A stretch of 64,000 nucleotides of DNA from Marinomonas sp. THO17 (GCF_040436405.1 NZ_AP031575.1:1616501-1680500); one strand, 5' to 3'; positions 19,043 to 29,890 are shown, counted from the stretch's first letter. Notes: generated by a model from the letters alone, not told the origin. Numbers and translations: made by a program.

Positions 19043-20476
19043 TCACAAATTCGCTTTCTCAATTATGGAGGTTGTTGAATAGCCATTTAAAAATGTCAGT
19101 ACTTTTACTTCACCACCATTCGCCAAAACATGATCAGCACCAACAATTGTCTCAATGGAATAGTCTCCTCCTTTGACTAATACATCAGGTGACAAAAGCT
19201 CAATGAGTTTTTTCGGAGTATCTTCATCAAACCAAGTTACCCAATCAATCGCTCCAACACTCTCGAGTACAGCCATACGATGCTCAAGATTATTAATTGG
19301 ACGCTTGTCACCCTTTAAACGCTTAACCGAAGCATCAGTATTAACCGCAACAATGAGACGATCACCAAGCGCTTTGGCTTGTTTCATATAGGCAACATGA
19401 CCAGGATGTAAAATGTCGAAGCAACCGTTTGTAAAAACTACTTTTTCACCATTTACTTGAGCCAATTTGATTTGTTGCAAAAGTGCATCAGGAGAAAGCA
19501 CACCAAAGTTTTTAGAATGGGTACGCTGATACATAATGGTTTCAAGCTGATCCGCCGTGATAAAGGCAGTACCAAGCTTACCCACCACATATCCTGCTGC
19601 TTGGTTAGCGTATTCCACCGCATCCACAAAACGTTTACTGGTCACATAGATGGCCGTTAATACGGCAATAACAGTATCTCCCGCCCCCGTCACATCAAAT
19701 ACTTCGCGAGCAGCCGTTGCAAGATAAAATGGTGTTTTATCACCATCTAACAAAACCAGCCCATCTTCACCTCGTGTCACCAGTAAAGCATGCCATCCAA
19801 ACCGTGCTTTTAATTCTTTAGCCTTGCTTTCTAATTCCTCTGTGGAATGACAGGTTCCAACTATGGTTTCAAATTCAAGTAGGTTTGGTTTAACCAATGT
19901 GGCACCTTGATAAATTGAGAAATCATTCCCTTTAGGATCAACAAGGCTTGGTACATTGGCTTGATTAGCCAATTTGATTAACTGCGGGATATCGGCCAGA
20001 CAACCTTTTGCGTAATCAGAAAAAATGACAGCATCAACATCAGATAGAGTCTGTTTAACAACCTCAGCAAGTGCTTCATTTTGCGACAAACTGTCTACTC
20101 GCTCTTCAAAGTCGAGTCGTATTAGCTGTTGATGTCGACTCATTACCCTCAATTTGGTAATCGTAGGTAACTCTTTTGATTCAACGAAACGACAGCGAAC
20201 ACCTTCTTTTTCAAGACAGTCTTGCAAAACCTGCGCATTCTCATCCTGACCAACCACACCAACCAAGGTAACTGATACTCCAAGCTTAGCCAGCCCCAAT
20301 GCGACGTTTGCTGCCCCGCCTGGTCTATCCTCGATATTTGATACCTTGACCACCTGCACCGGTGCTTCAGGTGAAATTCTTGAAGTGCCTCCATGCCAGT
20401 ATCTATCCAACATAACATCCCCAACAACGAGAATGTGTTTATCCTTGAAATTTAGGTAAGAAGAGTTCATAGCCAT
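19043..20476 (-). CDS. hldE: bifunctional heptose 7-phosphate kinase / heptose 1-phosphate adenylyltransferase
   Basis: 477 residues with two domains, making ADP-D-glycero-D-manno-heptose for the LPS inner core. The PfkB-type kinase half has ILVVGDVMLDRYW near the start and the DVTGAGDTV catalytic signature. The cytidylyltransferase-like half starts VVFTNGCFDILHPGHVAY, with the HPGH nucleotide-binding motif. Two closely spaced ATGs at 20476 and 20470 are possible starts. It heads the hldE-msbA-waaA operon, divergent from the epimerase/hldD operon. Confidence 0.97.
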   Translation of the reverse strand: MAMNSSYLNFKDKHILVVGDVMLDRYWHGGTSRISPEAPVQVVKVSNIEDRPGGAANVALGLAKLGVSVTLVGVVGQDENAQVLQDCLEKEGVRCRFVESKELPTITKLRVMSRHQQLIRLDFEERVDSLSQNEALAEVVKQTLSDVDAVIFSDYAKGCLADIPQLIKLANQANVPSLVDPKGNDFSIYQGATLVKPNLLEFETIVGTCHSTEELESKAKELKARFGWHALLVTRGEDGLVLLDGDKTPFYLATAAREVFDVTGAGDTVIAVLTAIYVTSKRFVDAVEYANQAAGYVVGKLGTAFITADQLETIMYQRTHSKNFGVLSPDALLQQIKLAQVNGEKVVFTNGCFDILHPGHVAYMKQAKALGDRLIVAVNTDASVKRLKGDKRPINNLEHRMAVLESVGAIDWVTWFDEDTPKKLIELLSPDVLVKGGDYSIETIVGADHVLANGGEVKVLTFLNGYSTTSIIEKANL

Positions 20477-20566
20477 TTAATCATCGATTTTTCAAAGCCG
20501 ACATCTTATCATAGTCACCCTGCAAGTTGGACACGCGAACTTCATTAAAAATAAGGCTTTGTTAGC

Positions 20567-21724
20567 ATGCTTGATTCAGCAATTTTAGATTGCCAATCTT
20601 TTGTTTTTTCTAAACTTCTTCCAAACTGGGCCAAGTATGGTCTAGATGACTCTTTGGGCTACAGTTACGAGAGTTTGCATCAAGATTGGACAATCAAGCC
20701 TATGGGTCGAATTCGATTACTTACTCAATGTCGTCAACTCTATACCTTCAGCCACGCTTGCCTTAGCAATCCAACAGAAAACAGCAAGCTTTTTGAAGCC
20801 AAACTTCAACCCCTATTTGACTTCATTTTGGAACGTTACTATCAAGACAATCGTTGGATCTTTTCTTTAAACGATGATTTAAGCACGCAAAATACCGATT
20901 CGGATGCTTACGCTCTCGCCTTTGTTTTATTGTCGTTCAGCTTTTACTATCGGGTTACCAAAGACAAAAGAGCCCTAGAGTATATAGCTAAAACTCACTA
21001 TTTTTTGCATGATAAAATGGCTGCTTCCAACGGTGGTTTTTTTGAAAGTTATCCCATTAACAAAGAACAAATTCGTAGACAAAATCCACACATGCACCTG
21101 CTGGAAGGTTACATCGCCGCCTACGAAGCAACCCAGCAAAATGAATACAAAGATGCTATTGCCATGCTTTTGTCTCTTGTGGAAGCGCATTTTTTCGATA
21201 AAAAAAACAAGACACTAAGAGAATTTTATACTCCCGATTGGCAATGGCATCCTGAAACTGGCCACCAAGTTGAGCCGGGGCATCACTTTGAGTGGGTATG
21301 GCTGTTATATAAAGCAAACACAATACTACCTAACACGGAATATACCGATATTGCTCAACAACTCTGGTTAACAGCCACAAGACATGGCATTGACCCAAAT
21401 GGCGGCATCTACAATCAAATAGATGGCAACACTTTATTAGCAACTGATAAAGAAAAACGTATTTGGCCTATTACAGAGTACCTAAAGGCCATCACAGTTA
21501 TACCAATTGGCTTGGAAGAGAAGAGATTTCGATTAACCCAAGCTTGTGAGTTTATGCTGGATAATTACCTTTTAAGCACAGGGGGTTGGAACGAATATCT
21601 AGACCAAGATAATGCCCCAAAAAGCTACCCTCTTTCAGGCACAACCAGCTATCACATTTTTCTGGGCATTACAGAAATGCTAACATGGTTTAAATTAAAC
21701 AACTCACATCACGAATTGGACTAA
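20567..21724 (+). CDS. AGE family sugar epimerase/isomerase
   Basis: 385-residue N-acylglucosamine 2-epimerase family protein with an (alpha/alpha)6 barrel. Recognisable motifs are [10 protein letters not shown], the [15 protein letters not shown] histidine region and [12 protein letters not shown], which carry the family's catalytic histidines. Members interconvert ManNAc/GlcNAc, mannose/fructose or similar sugars; the substrate here is unknown. It is the first gene of the hldD-waaF cluster, ending only 2 bp before hldD, so a role in core sugar supply is plausible but inferred. Confidence 0.85.
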   Translation: MLDSAILDCQSFVFSKLLPNWAKYGLDDSLGYSYESLHQDWTIKPMGRIRLLTQCRQLYTFSHACLSNPTENSKLFEAKLQPLFDFILERYYQDNRWIFSLNDDLSTQNTDSDAYALAFVLLSFSFYYRVTKDKRALEYIAKTHYFLHDKMAASNGGFFESYPINKEQIRRQNPHMHLLEGYIAAYEATQQNEYKDAIAMLLSLVEAHFFDKKNKTLREFYTPDWQWHPETGHQVEPGHHFEWVWLLYKANTILPNTEYTDIAQQLWLTATRHGIDPNGGIYNQIDGNTLLATDKEKRIWPITEYLKAITVIPIGLEEKRFRLTQACEFMLDNYLLSTGGWNEYLDQDNAPKSYPLSGTTSYHIFLGITEMLTWFKLNNSHHELD

Positions 21725-21726
21725 AT

Positions 21727-22674
21727 ATGTATATTGTTACTGGCGGCGCGGGCTTTATTGGCAGCAACATCATCAAAGCCTTAAATAATCGAGGAATTAC
21801 TAATATAGTATTGGTTGACGACTTAACTGATGGTAAAAAATGCCTAAATTTGTCCGATCTTGATATTGCCGATTACATGGACATGTATGATTTTTTAGAG
21901 GCGATCAAGCAAGACTCTTTAGCAATGGATGTGACTGCCGTTTTCCATGAAGGAGCCTGCTCAGCGACCACAGAATGGAATGGCAAATATGTCATGGATG
22001 TTAACTATCAATACTCCAAAGCTGTTCTCGCATTTTGTTCAAAACATAATATTCCATTCTCTTATGCGTCTTCAGCTTCGGTATATGGCTCAGGTCCTGT
22101 CTTTGAAGAGGCAAGACAATATGAAAAGCCATTGAACATGTATGCTTACTCTAAGTTTCAATTTGATCAATACGTTCGATCCATTCTTCCTACAGCTAAA
22201 CATCAGATAGTGGGCTTTCGTTACTTCAACGTATATGGCCCAAGAGAGCAACATAAAGGCAGCATGGCAAGTGTCGCTTTTCATTTACGTAATCAAGTAT
22301 TAGCGGATGAGAATCCAAAATTATTTGGTGCTTATGATGGCTATGAAGCTGGTGGTCAGAGTAGGGATTTCATATACGTTGAAGATCTTGTTAATACCAA
22401 GCTGTGGTTTTTAGATAACCCTGATAAGTCTGGAATATTCAACCTTGGCACAGGCAAAGCAGAGCCATTTAGGACCATTGCAGAAACAGTTATCGAGCAT
22501 TATGGTAAGGGCGAAATTGAATACATTCCATTCCCTGAGCATCTAAAAGGCGCCTATCAGAGCTTTACTCAAGCAGATATTACCAAACTAAGAGAGACTG
22601 GCTATAAAGGTTCATTTAGAGGTTTGGCAGAAGGAGTCAAAGACTACTTAGGTTGGTTAGATAATCATGGTTAA
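21727..22674 (+). CDS. hldD: ADP-L-glycero-D-manno-heptose 6-epimerase
   Basis: 315-residue SDR enzyme that epimerises ADP-D,D-heptose to ADP-L,D-heptose. [10 protein letters not shown] is the NAD(P)-binding glycine motif, and [23 protein letters not shown] and YAYSK (YxxxK catalytic pair) match HldD closely. [21 protein letters not shown] is also diagnostic. It overlaps waaF by 8 bp and follows the AGE epimerase. Together with HldE it completes heptose precursor synthesis. Confidence 0.97.
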   Translation: MYIVTGGAGFIGSNIIKALNNRGITNIVLVDDLTDGKKCLNLSDLDIADYMDMYDFLEAIKQDSLAMDVTAVFHEGACSATTEWNGKYVMDVNYQYSKAVLAFCSKHNIPFSYASSASVYGSGPVFEEARQYEKPLNMYAYSKFQFDQYVRSILPTAKHQIVGFRYFNVYGPREQHKGSMASVAFHLRNQVLADENPKLFGAYDGYEAGGQSRDFIYVEDLVNTKLWFLDNPDKSGIFNLGTGKAEPFRTIAETVIEHYGKGEIEYIPFPEHLKGAYQSFTQADITKLRETGYKGSFRGLAEGVKDYLGWLDNHG

Positions 22675-23668
22675 ATATTTAATTGTTGGTCCATCATGGG
22701 TGGGCGACATGGTTATGGCGCAAAGCTTATTTATGACCATTAAACAACAAGAACCAGACGCCATCATTGATGTGATCGGCCCAAATTGGTCTGTGCCTAT
22801 TCTTGCAAGGATGCCAGAAGTCCGTAACGCTATTGTATTGCCTACAAGTCATGGTGAATGGGGAATCAAGACACGCTTAACCATTGGCAAAAGGCTACGT
22901 GATGAGAGCTACAGCAAAGCTATAGTCATCCCAAGATCATGGAAATCGGCTTTAGTACCTTTTTTTGCGAATATACCCCATAGAATTGGTTTCAAAGGTG
23001 AACAAAGATACGTATTGCTCAACGAGCGTAGAAAGCTGGATAAAAACATTTTGAACCAGACGGTGAAACGTTTCGTGTCTCTGGGGGTAAATAATCAAGA
23101 GGCTTACCCACCGAATATTCTCCCTCAACCAAAGTTAGCCATTGATAAAGCTAATCAAATAGAGTTATATAAAAAACATTCACTCTCTCAACGCCCTGCC
23201 ATTGCACTTATGCCAGGCGCTGAATTTGGCCCTTCCAAACAATGGCCTATCCCTCACTTTCATGAACTGGCAAAAAAATTAATTGAAAAAGGACATCAAG
23301 TTTGGATTCTAGGTGGTCCCAAAGACCAACAGGATGGCAATGAAATCATAAAAGACCTTGGAGAGTACGCTGTTAATTTATGTGGAAAAACGCAATTGGT
23401 TGATGCGATAGATTTGCTTGAAGCGGCTGAAGTTGCCATCAGTAATGACTCTGGACTTATGCATGTCGCTGCAGCAGTGGGCACAAGGGTACATGGCATA
23501 TATGGCTCGACCAGTGAGCTTTTTACCCCCCCTCTCACGGACAATAAAGTCATCCATAATCTTCATTTAGAATGCTCTCCTTGCTTTAAAAGAGAGTGCC
23601 CTCTTGGACATACAAATTGTCAATATAAAATAAAACCAAGTAGTATCTATGAGAGCTTATTAAATTAA
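22667..23668 (+). CDS. waaF: ADP-heptose--LPS heptosyltransferase II
   Basis: 333-residue GT9 enzyme adding the second heptose to the inner core. [16 protein letters not shown] at the N-terminus, [13 protein letters not shown] for ADP-heptose binding and [15 protein letters not shown] near the C-terminus are WaaF motifs. Cysteines in [17 protein letters not shown] near the end are also typical. It overlaps hldD at its start and the next GT9 gene at its stop (TAATG). Confidence 0.95.
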   Translation: MVKYLIVGPSWVGDMVMAQSLFMTIKQQEPDAIIDVIGPNWSVPILARMPEVRNAIVLPTSHGEWGIKTRLTIGKRLRDESYSKAIVIPRSWKSALVPFFANIPHRIGFKGEQRYVLLNERRKLDKNILNQTVKRFVSLGVNNQEAYPPNILPQPKLAIDKANQIELYKKHSLSQRPAIALMPGAEFGPSKQWPIPHFHELAKKLIEKGHQVWILGGPKDQQDGNEIIKDLGEYAVNLCGKTQLVDAIDLLEAAEVAISNDSGLMHVAAAVGTRVHGIYGSTSELFTPPLTDNKVIHNLHLECSPCFKRECPLGHTNCQYKIKPSSIYESLLN

Positions 23669-24609
23669 TGAACACTGTACTATTAAGAAATCGACCTCAC
23701 TATGGCGCCCAAATTACAGCCTTGCCTGCTTTGTTTTATTTCTACAAAAATTATACAAACAAGTCTCCTTTAACTCTCATATCAAAGTATGAACTGAGTT
23801 GGATATACTCTGAAGTAGAATGGATAAATGAGTCAAAAAAATCCTCTAGCAAAATTGAAGAGCTTTTATTTTCTTTCAAAAGTAAAAATTTACTAAACTT
23901 GAGACCAAGCTACTTACTTCCAATTACAGCAAGTCGAATTTTTGGAAAAGGGAAAGTTTTTAGTTTAACCAATGGAAACATAATTTCAAAAATAATACCC
24001 AACCAACATCACAAGCTAAATAATAATACCTATAGAGCAACATCATACTTAAAAATATTCATTGATAGTGAAGAAAAAATATTAGATGAAATTTCTTCAC
24101 TCTTTCATAACCTCAAGCAAAAATCAAATATAGATTTTCAAAAAAATGGTATAAATATATTAATAATGCCAGGTGGCGGTGCAGGCGAATTCAAAAAATG
24201 GGGCATTGATAATTTCATCAAATGCTATCAAATTATTTCTGAAAAAATCAATGGCGAAAGCCATCTTCATATTCTCTTAGGCCCTGATGAAGAAAAAGAA
24301 AATCAATACTTAAAAAACTTAAAAAAAGAATTTAATTTCTCCGTACACATCAATTTAAAGATCAAAGATATATCTAAGCTAATTGACTCATGTGAATTAA
24401 CTATAGCGAATGACTGTGGGCCCTCTCATATTGCCCAGTGCCTTCAAAAGCCGTATATTGGAATTTTTCGAAAAGAAAACCCCGAATGGTTCCTTCCTCA
24501 TAAAAACTCCATAAAGATAACCCCTACTAATGGAGACAATATTAAAGATATTGAAATAAATACAATTGTCGATAAAGCTATTTATTTATTAAGGAATAAA
24601 GAACAATGA
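23668..24609 (+). CDS. GT9 family glycosyltransferase (heptosyltransferase-like)
   Basis: 313-residue protein with a GT9 fold. IMPGGGAGEFKKWG parallels the Waa[14 protein letters not shown] site, and LTIANDCGPSHIAQCLQKPYIGIF is the GT9 nucleotide-sugar region. The N-terminus (LLRNRPHYGAQITALPAL) is divergent, so I cannot say whether it adds heptose I, III or another sugar. It is strikingly AT-rich and rich in Lys, Asn and Ile compared with waaF. It is translationally coupled to both neighbours. WaaC itself is not otherwise seen in the window. Confidence 0.82.
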   Translation: MNTVLLRNRPHYGAQITALPALFYFYKNYTNKSPLTLISKYELSWIYSEVEWINESKKSSSKIEELLFSFKSKNLLNLRPSYLLPITASRIFGKGKVFSLTNGNIISKIIPNQHHKLNNNTYRATSYLKIFIDSEEKILDEISSLFHNLKQKSNIDFQKNGINILIMPGGGAGEFKKWGIDNFIKCYQIISEKINGESHLHILLGPDEEKENQYLKNLKKEFNFSVHINLKIKDISKLIDSCELTIANDCGPSHIAQCLQKPYIGIFRKENPEWFLPHKNSIKITPTNGDNIKDIEINTIVDKAIYLLRNKEQ

Positions 24610-25388
24610 TTTCTGGAAACATAATCACTTTAAATGAAGAGAAAAATATCTTTGATTGCATAACCTCTATGAAAAAAGTATGCGATGAAATCATTGTGGT
24701 TGATTCTGGTAGTAGCGACAACACGATTAAAATAGCTGAAGAGTTGGGTGCACAAGTTATTAAGCAACCCTATCTCGGCGATGGCATACAAAAAAATGTA
24801 GCGCTAAAATATGCAAAACATGACTGGGTATTAAGCTTAGATGCCGATGAACGGCTAACCCAAAAAATGATAGATTCAATTAAAAAAATCAATTTAAATC
24901 AATCACCTTATGATGCCTATTCTTTCCGAAGGCAAAATATGATTGGTAGTAGATGGATCAAGCATTGTGGATGGTATCCAGATCGCTGTATAAGGTTGTA
25001 TAACTCAAAAAAAACTCGCTTTGCTAACGTAAAACAGCATGCAAAAGTTGAAACTAAGAACATTAAGGATATTAATGCTGATATTATTCACTACTCTTTT
25101 AGAAATATTGGTGAACTTTTTGCCAAGCCGGGAAGAAACTTTAGTGGCAGAGCGGCAAAAATCATGTATGCAAAAGGAAAACGGGCTAATGTATTCTCTC
25201 CTTTTACTCATGGTCTAAATGCTTTTATTCGAAAATACATTTTTCAACGTGGTTTTTTAGGTGGTGTTGATGGCTTTACAGTGTCATTGAGTTCCGCCGT
25301 TAACAGCTATCTCAAATATGCAAAGTTGCTTGAGTACCAAAGAGATACTAGTGTTACCGAACAAGATGACTTTAACAATATATGGTGA
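24606..25388 (+). CDS. GT2 family glycosyltransferase (WaaE/LgtF-like)
   Basis: 260 residues. ISGNIITLNEEKNIFDCI and EIIVVDSGSSDNTIKIAEELGAQV form the GT2 nucleotide-binding region, and LSLDADERL holds the DxD-like metal site. CGWYPDRCIRLYN and the later basic segment resemble WaaE/LgtF proteins that add glucose to heptose I of the core. ATGA overlap with the preceding gene. AT-rich, like its neighbours. Confidence 0.85.
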   Translation: MISGNIITLNEEKNIFDCITSMKKVCDEIIVVDSGSSDNTIKIAEELGAQVIKQPYLGDGIQKNVALKYAKHDWVLSLDADERLTQKMIDSIKKINLNQSPYDAYSFRRQNMIGSRWIKHCGWYPDRCIRLYNSKKTRFANVKQHAKVETKNIKDINADIIHYSFRNIGELFAKPGRNFSGRAAKIMYAKGKRANVFSPFTHGLNAFIRKYIFQRGFLGGVDGFTVSLSSAVNSYLKYAKLLEYQRDTSVTEQDDFNNIW

Positions 25389-25396
25389 AATAATTC

Positions 25397-26437
25397 GTGG
25401 ATAAACTATCAATTCTTCATGTTAATCTTGCTAAGGGATTTCGTGGCGGAGAAAGACAAACAGAGCTATTAATTAGATCATTATCTGAATATGCTGAAAT
25501 TACTCAAACACTAGCCTGTAGAAAAAGTTCTCCTTTAAGAGAAAAATTATCTGATATCAAAAATCTAACCTTTAAAAATGTAGAAAACCAATTCTCAGGT
25601 TTATTTTCACGAAATAATTTTGACTTTGTGCATGCTCATGAAGCGAAAGCGGTACATTGGGCTTTTTTTAACAAGCTCATCCACAAGACTCCTTACATAA
25701 TTACTAGGCGCGTTGACATACCAGTAAAAAATAAATGGCTAAATATACAAACCTATACGAACGCATCTGCTATTGTAGGCATATCAAACCTAATTTCACA
25801 TCAGTTAAGCAACAGAAATTGGGGAGACGTTCATACTATCCCAAGTGCAAGTGCTCAATTAGAATGTAGTCCTGATATAGGCGAGGCGTTTCGGCAACTA
25901 TTTCCCCATAAATTTATCGTTGGGCATGTAGGCGCTTTGGTCGATAAACATAAAGGCCAGAAGGTACTTATTGAAGTCGCAAAACTAGTAGAGCAATCCC
26001 ATCCTGAATTACATTTTGTTTTTTTTGGCGATGGCACTGATAAAGAAGAACTACATCAACTAAGTAAAGAAAATCAAAATATATCTTGGATGGGGTTTAA
26101 AGAAAATATTGGTGATTATCTACCTTTTCTAGACTTATTTGCTTTTCCCTCACGCAATGAAGGATTAGGTTCTACATTATTAGACGTTATGCAAGCTGAA
26201 GTTCCCATAATAGCCTCAAACATCGGAGGTATTCCTGATATTATCAAACACCAATATACTGGTATTTTAGTTGAGGTAAATGATGCTCATGCATTAAAAG
26301 ATGCGATTCTAGACTTGAAAAATGATAATGCAGCAAGAGCAAAACTACTATCAAATGCCAAAAGATTTGTCGTTGACTATCATCCCAATAAAATGGCAGA
26401 AAAATATCTTAAAATATATAAAGCAAACCTTCACTAA
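25397..26437 (+). CDS. GT4 family glycosyltransferase
   Basis: 346-residue GT-B enzyme. GFRGGERQTELLIRSL is the N-terminal acceptor side, and FPSRNEGLGSTLLDVMQAEVPIIASNIGGIPDII is the GT4 donor-binding E-x7-E region. The start is GTG at 25397 without a clear ribosome site, 8 bp after the previous stop. It is the last gene of the LPS core cluster. The sugar added is unknown. Low GC like the two genes before it. Confidence 0.86.
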   Translation: MDKLSILHVNLAKGFRGGERQTELLIRSLSEYAEITQTLACRKSSPLREKLSDIKNLTFKNVENQFSGLFSRNNFDFVHAHEAKAVHWAFFNKLIHKTPYIITRRVDIPVKNKWLNIQTYTNASAIVGISNLISHQLSNRNWGDVHTIPSASAQLECSPDIGEAFRQLFPHKFIVGHVGALVDKHKGQKVLIEVAKLVEQSHPELHFVFFGDGTDKEELHQLSKENQNISWMGFKENIGDYLPFLDLFAFPSRNEGLGSTLLDVMQAEVPIIASNIGGIPDIIKHQYTGILVEVNDAHALKDAILDLKNDNAARAKLLSNAKRFVVDYHPNKMAEKYLKIYKANLH

Positions 26438-26816
26438 ATAAGACTAAATATATATATTTTTAACTATAATTTCGAAAATAATATTTTCAATGATTTACCA
26501 AGAAACATACAAACAGTACCGGCATGTGCCAACATACTCCTGCACAGCACAAAACCTTACTCTATGCAGACTGACTTCGCGCCTTCCAGAGAAAGACCCT
26601 CTCTGTGTTAGGAGTCATTGAAAAGTATTAACATTACTACTCACTCCTACATTGATAGGCCGTTTCTCTGATAAGACTGATGTTCAGAATACCGATTCAC
26701 AGCTATTACTCTTTGAAATTAAGCTATAAGTAGAGATACTACCTTTATCCATTAAAAAATATATAAACAATCCCGTAAACTTAAGTATAAGAATTTATTC
26801 GATTTTCTAATTGCTA
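26438..26816. other. 379-bp intergenic region between convergent genes
   Basis: Lies between the GT4 gene (plus) and the LapC-like gene (minus). I see no coding frame, no convincing terminator with a T-run and no RNA gene. A weak stem (CAGAGA/TCTCTG near 26600) is present. The middle is less AT-rich than the flanking genes, which could mark a decayed insertion, but I recognise nothing in it. Confidence 0.5.
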
Positions 26817-28643
26817 TTACTTCTTAAAGCGGCTCAAATGCTCCAACATTTCTTTCATATATTGCACACCCGGCCCTCCAGATTCTTTTGCCCTGTTTGA
26901 TAAATCCAGCAGTTGATATTGACCACTTCTGCCAACTTCAAGAATGCTGTCCTCATTGATCATAGCATAAGCACTATAACTGGATGACATTACCCAATCT
27001 CTAACCAAATTATCGGATAATAAATCCAATCCAGTGGAGTATTTTGAGCTATCTCCTGCGGCTCCTAAAAAGTGCTGCATCAAAGTAGGCACCACATCTT
27101 CATGACTTGTCATTCCTTGTTTAAATGGTCTTCCAGAATCAATCATAGGCCCTACAATGGCAAAAGGAACATGAGTTTGAGCAGGTGTAAAATTGCCATT
27201 ATGCCCCCAAAAATTAAGCTTGTTATCATTAAACTCTTGTCCATGATCACCCGTCATAATAACGATTGTATTATCTCTTTGCCCTGCATCCTCGATGGCT
27301 TGCAACACCTTTTTTGCAAGACTATCGACAAAGTGCACACTGGTTTTATAACGGTTTTTAAATGGCTCTGGATCCATTTCATTATTAAGACTCAAATAAT
27401 TTACACTGTTCAACATAGGTTCAAAACGCGTTTTATAATTTTTAGGAAAATCATATCCATGTGGTGCATCATAAAACAAAAACGAAAACTGTGGTTTTGA
27501 TTTATCAATATGTGAATACCAGTCCAACCAATCTTGTGTTAAATCTATATCACGAGCCGAAGGAGTATCTCCATCAGAACGAACCCTGAGATTCGGTATT
27601 TTTGAAAATACTGTTCGATTAAACTCAGGATCAAGCAGCGAGGCAGATGCAAAAGCACCTATCTGATAACCCAGTTGCTGAAACCTATCCATCATGATGG
27701 GTGATCGTTGATTAGCAAGCATGCTATGCCAATATGTGCCCGGTATACCATAAAAAAGACCAAAAATTCCCGTTCGAGTCGCGTTACCGGTTGCATAATG
27801 CTTAGGATAAATACGCCCACTTTGCGCATAAGACCATAAATTTGGTGTTATCTCTTCATTAAAAGTATCAAATCGCCAGGAATCTATTACCAAAAAAACA
27901 ACGTTAATAGGATCCTTTATTTCATTATAAGATATTGTTGAAAGTGGGTAGTGAACATCTGAGCCAGTCTTAATAGATAAAGCTCTTTGCTCAGCTAAGG
28001 CTTCTTCATCTATCCAACCATACTTCTGCATTAATCTATTTGCTGTAGCAGGTTGAAATAATGGAAGATAATTTTTAACGATCAATACAGGTTGATAAGC
28101 ATTCGCTGCTGCCCAGATATGAATAAAATTACTTAAAAAGAAAAAAATAATAAATCCATAAACATAAAATTTCTTTTTCCCACGAGCAGTAATTGACTGC
28201 TGCCATAGAAAACTAGCAATTAAATATTCAACTATGAAAACAAAAATAAAAGAGATGATTGTGATAGTCCATGTCAGGATTGAAAAATCCACAACATCAC
28301 CAGACATTACCAGCTTTAGTACAACTTCATTTATATGAAACCTATATTGCGCAAATACAAAAGTATCAATCACTAATACAGATAATACTAAGCTAGAAAG
28401 AAGGCTAATAAAAATTAGAAATATAGGTTTAGGAAAAATAACGAAAATAAGTCCTAGTAAACCCACCACTCCACCAAGCAATGCCATCTGGCCGATCAAA
28501 CTGGAGACAAGGAAAAGTGGGGCTAAGATACCTTGAGGGAAATTCGGTAAATATACAAAATACCGGCAAGCAATTAAAATTGAAAAGACAATATTAATAA
28601 TTAAAAACAAACCATATAACGATAACTTTTTATTAAAACCCAT
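26817..28643 (-). CDS. LapC/YejM-like inner-membrane protein with sulfatase-fold periplasmic domain
   Basis: 608 residues: five membrane helices in the first 200 (DUF3413-type region), then a periplasmic alkaline-phosphatase/sulfatase fold with NVVFLVIDSWRFDTF, the GNATRTGIFGLFYG segment and MTGDHGQEFND. This arrangement matches YejM (PbgA/LapC), which senses LPS and controls LpxC turnover through LapB and FtsH in E. coli, where its phosphatase role is debated. Length is close to the 586-residue E. coli protein. Its place beside LPS genes fits, but it is convergent with them, so it is not in the same operon. Confidence 0.85.
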   Translation of the reverse strand: MGFNKKLSLYGLFLIINIVFSILIACRYFVYLPNFPQGILAPLFLVSSLIGQMALLGGVVGLLGLIFVIFPKPIFLIFISLLSSLVLSVLVIDTFVFAQYRFHINEVVLKLVMSGDVVDFSILTWTITIISFIFVFIVEYLIASFLWQQSITARGKKKFYVYGFIIFFFLSNFIHIWAAANAYQPVLIVKNYLPLFQPATANRLMQKYGWIDEEALAEQRALSIKTGSDVHYPLSTISYNEIKDPINVVFLVIDSWRFDTFNEEITPNLWSYAQSGRIYPKHYATGNATRTGIFGLFYGIPGTYWHSMLANQRSPIMMDRFQQLGYQIGAFASASLLDPEFNRTVFSKIPNLRVRSDGDTPSARDIDLTQDWLDWYSHIDKSKPQFSFLFYDAPHGYDFPKNYKTRFEPMLNSVNYLSLNNEMDPEPFKNRYKTSVHFVDSLAKKVLQAIEDAGQRDNTIVIMTGDHGQEFNDNKLNFWGHNGNFTPAQTHVPFAIVGPMIDSGRPFKQGMTSHEDVVPTLMQHFLGAAGDSSKYSTGLDLLSDNLVRDWVMSSSYSAYAMINEDSILEVGRSGQYQLLDLSNRAKESGGPGVQYMKEMLEHLSRFKK

Positions 28644-28720
28644 TTTTTAAACCTTATTAAAACCAAAATACTTATATGGCTTAGGAAGGATAAACCATCT
28701 TGATATGTGAATAATATCGA

Positions 28721-29890
28721 TCAAGCATCCCCACCAAACAAATCACGGGTATAAACCTTGTCAGCGACGTCTTCCACATCATCCGTCATGCGGTTTGCAA
28801 CTATGACATCTGCAATCGATTTAAACTCTTCAAGGTCGTTTATGACTCTTGAATTGAAGAATTGAGATTCGCTCATTGCTGGTTCATACACAACCACCTC
28901 CACACCCTTTGCTTTGATGCGTTTCATGACTCCTTGAATCGCAGACGCACGAAAGTTGTCAGAACCAGATTTCATGACTAACCGATAAATACCAACCACT
29001 TTTGGGGAACGTTTTAGAATAGATTCAGCAATAAAATCTTTGCGTGTCACATTGGCATCCACTATAGCACGAATTAGGTTGTTAGGGACTTTGTCATAAT
29101 TTGCCAATAATTGCTTGGTGTCTTTTGGAAGACAATAACCACCGTAACCAAAGGAAGGGTTATTATAATGTTGACCAATCCGAGGATCTAAGCCGACACC
29201 TTCAATGATTTGACGACTGTCTAGTTGGTGAGATTCTGCATAACTGTCCAACTCATTGAAAAAAGCCACTCGCATCGCAAGATAAGTGTTAGCAAAGAGT
29301 TTAATCGCTTCTGCTTCTGTCGAACCTGTAAGCAAAACATCAACGTCTTTTTTCAACGCCCCTTGTACCAGCAGGTTAGCAAATACGCGAGCGCGATCAG
29401 ATTCTTCGCCAACGATAATACGAGACGGGTACAGGTTATCGTGCAAAGCCTTTCCTTCACGCAAAAACTCTGGAGAAAAGATCAAGTTTTTTGTGTCATA
29501 AGTCTGTCTGGCCGCTTCCGTAAATCCAACCGGAATGGTTGATTTAATTATCATCACAGCATCTGGATTAATATGACAAACGTCCGCTATAACAGATTCA
29601 ACATGACGAGTATTAAAGTAATTTGTATCGGGATCGTAATCGGTTGGTGTGGCGATAATGACGAAGTCCGCACCCACATAGGCTTCATCTTTGTTTAACG
29701 TCGCCTTAAAGTTAAGCTGATCTTGTTGCAGACTACGTTCTATGTCCTCATCTTCGATCGGCGACTGTTTAGCATTCAGCATGTCTACTTTTTCAGAAAT
29801 GATGTCCAATGCAACCACTTGGTTATGCTTAGCGAGCAACAAAGCATTTGAAATTCCTACGTAGCCAGTACCAGCCACTGCTATTTTCAT
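28721..29890 (-). CDS. ugd: UDP-glucose 6-dehydrogenase
   Basis: 389-residue enzyme oxidising UDP-glucose to UDP-glucuronate. GTGYVG (7-12) binds [13 protein letters not shown] and [21 protein letters not shown] are family blocks, and Cys253 in [11 protein letters not shown] is the catalytic thiol. The short single-lobe form (under 400 residues) matches E. coli Ugd. UDP-glucuronate could feed LPS or capsule sugars; no further enzyme of that branch is seen here. Confidence 0.96.
   Translation of the reverse strand: MKIAVAGTGYVGISNALLLAKHNQVVALDIISEKVDMLNAKQSPIEDEDIERSLQQDQLNFKATLNKDEAYVGADFVIIATPTDYDPDTNYFNTRHVESVIADVCHINPDAVMIIKSTIPVGFTEAARQTYDTKNLIFSPEFLREGKALHDNLYPSRIIVGEESDRARVFANLLVQGALKKDVDVLLTGSTEAEAIKLFANTYLAMRVAFFNELDSYAESHQLDSRQIIEGVGLDPRIGQHYNNPSFGYGGYCLPKDTKQLLANYDKVPNNLIRAIVDANVTRKDFIAESILKRSPKVVGIYRLVMKSGSDNFRASAIQGVMKRIKAKGVEVVVYEPAMSESQFFNSRVINDLEEFKSIADVIVANRMTDDVEDVADKVYTRDLFGGDA

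Noticed and set aside
27072-27500. 142-codon open frame on plus, antisense to the LapC-like gene
   Set aside because: Composition mirrors the strongly supported minus-strand gene; no ribosome site or family similarity.
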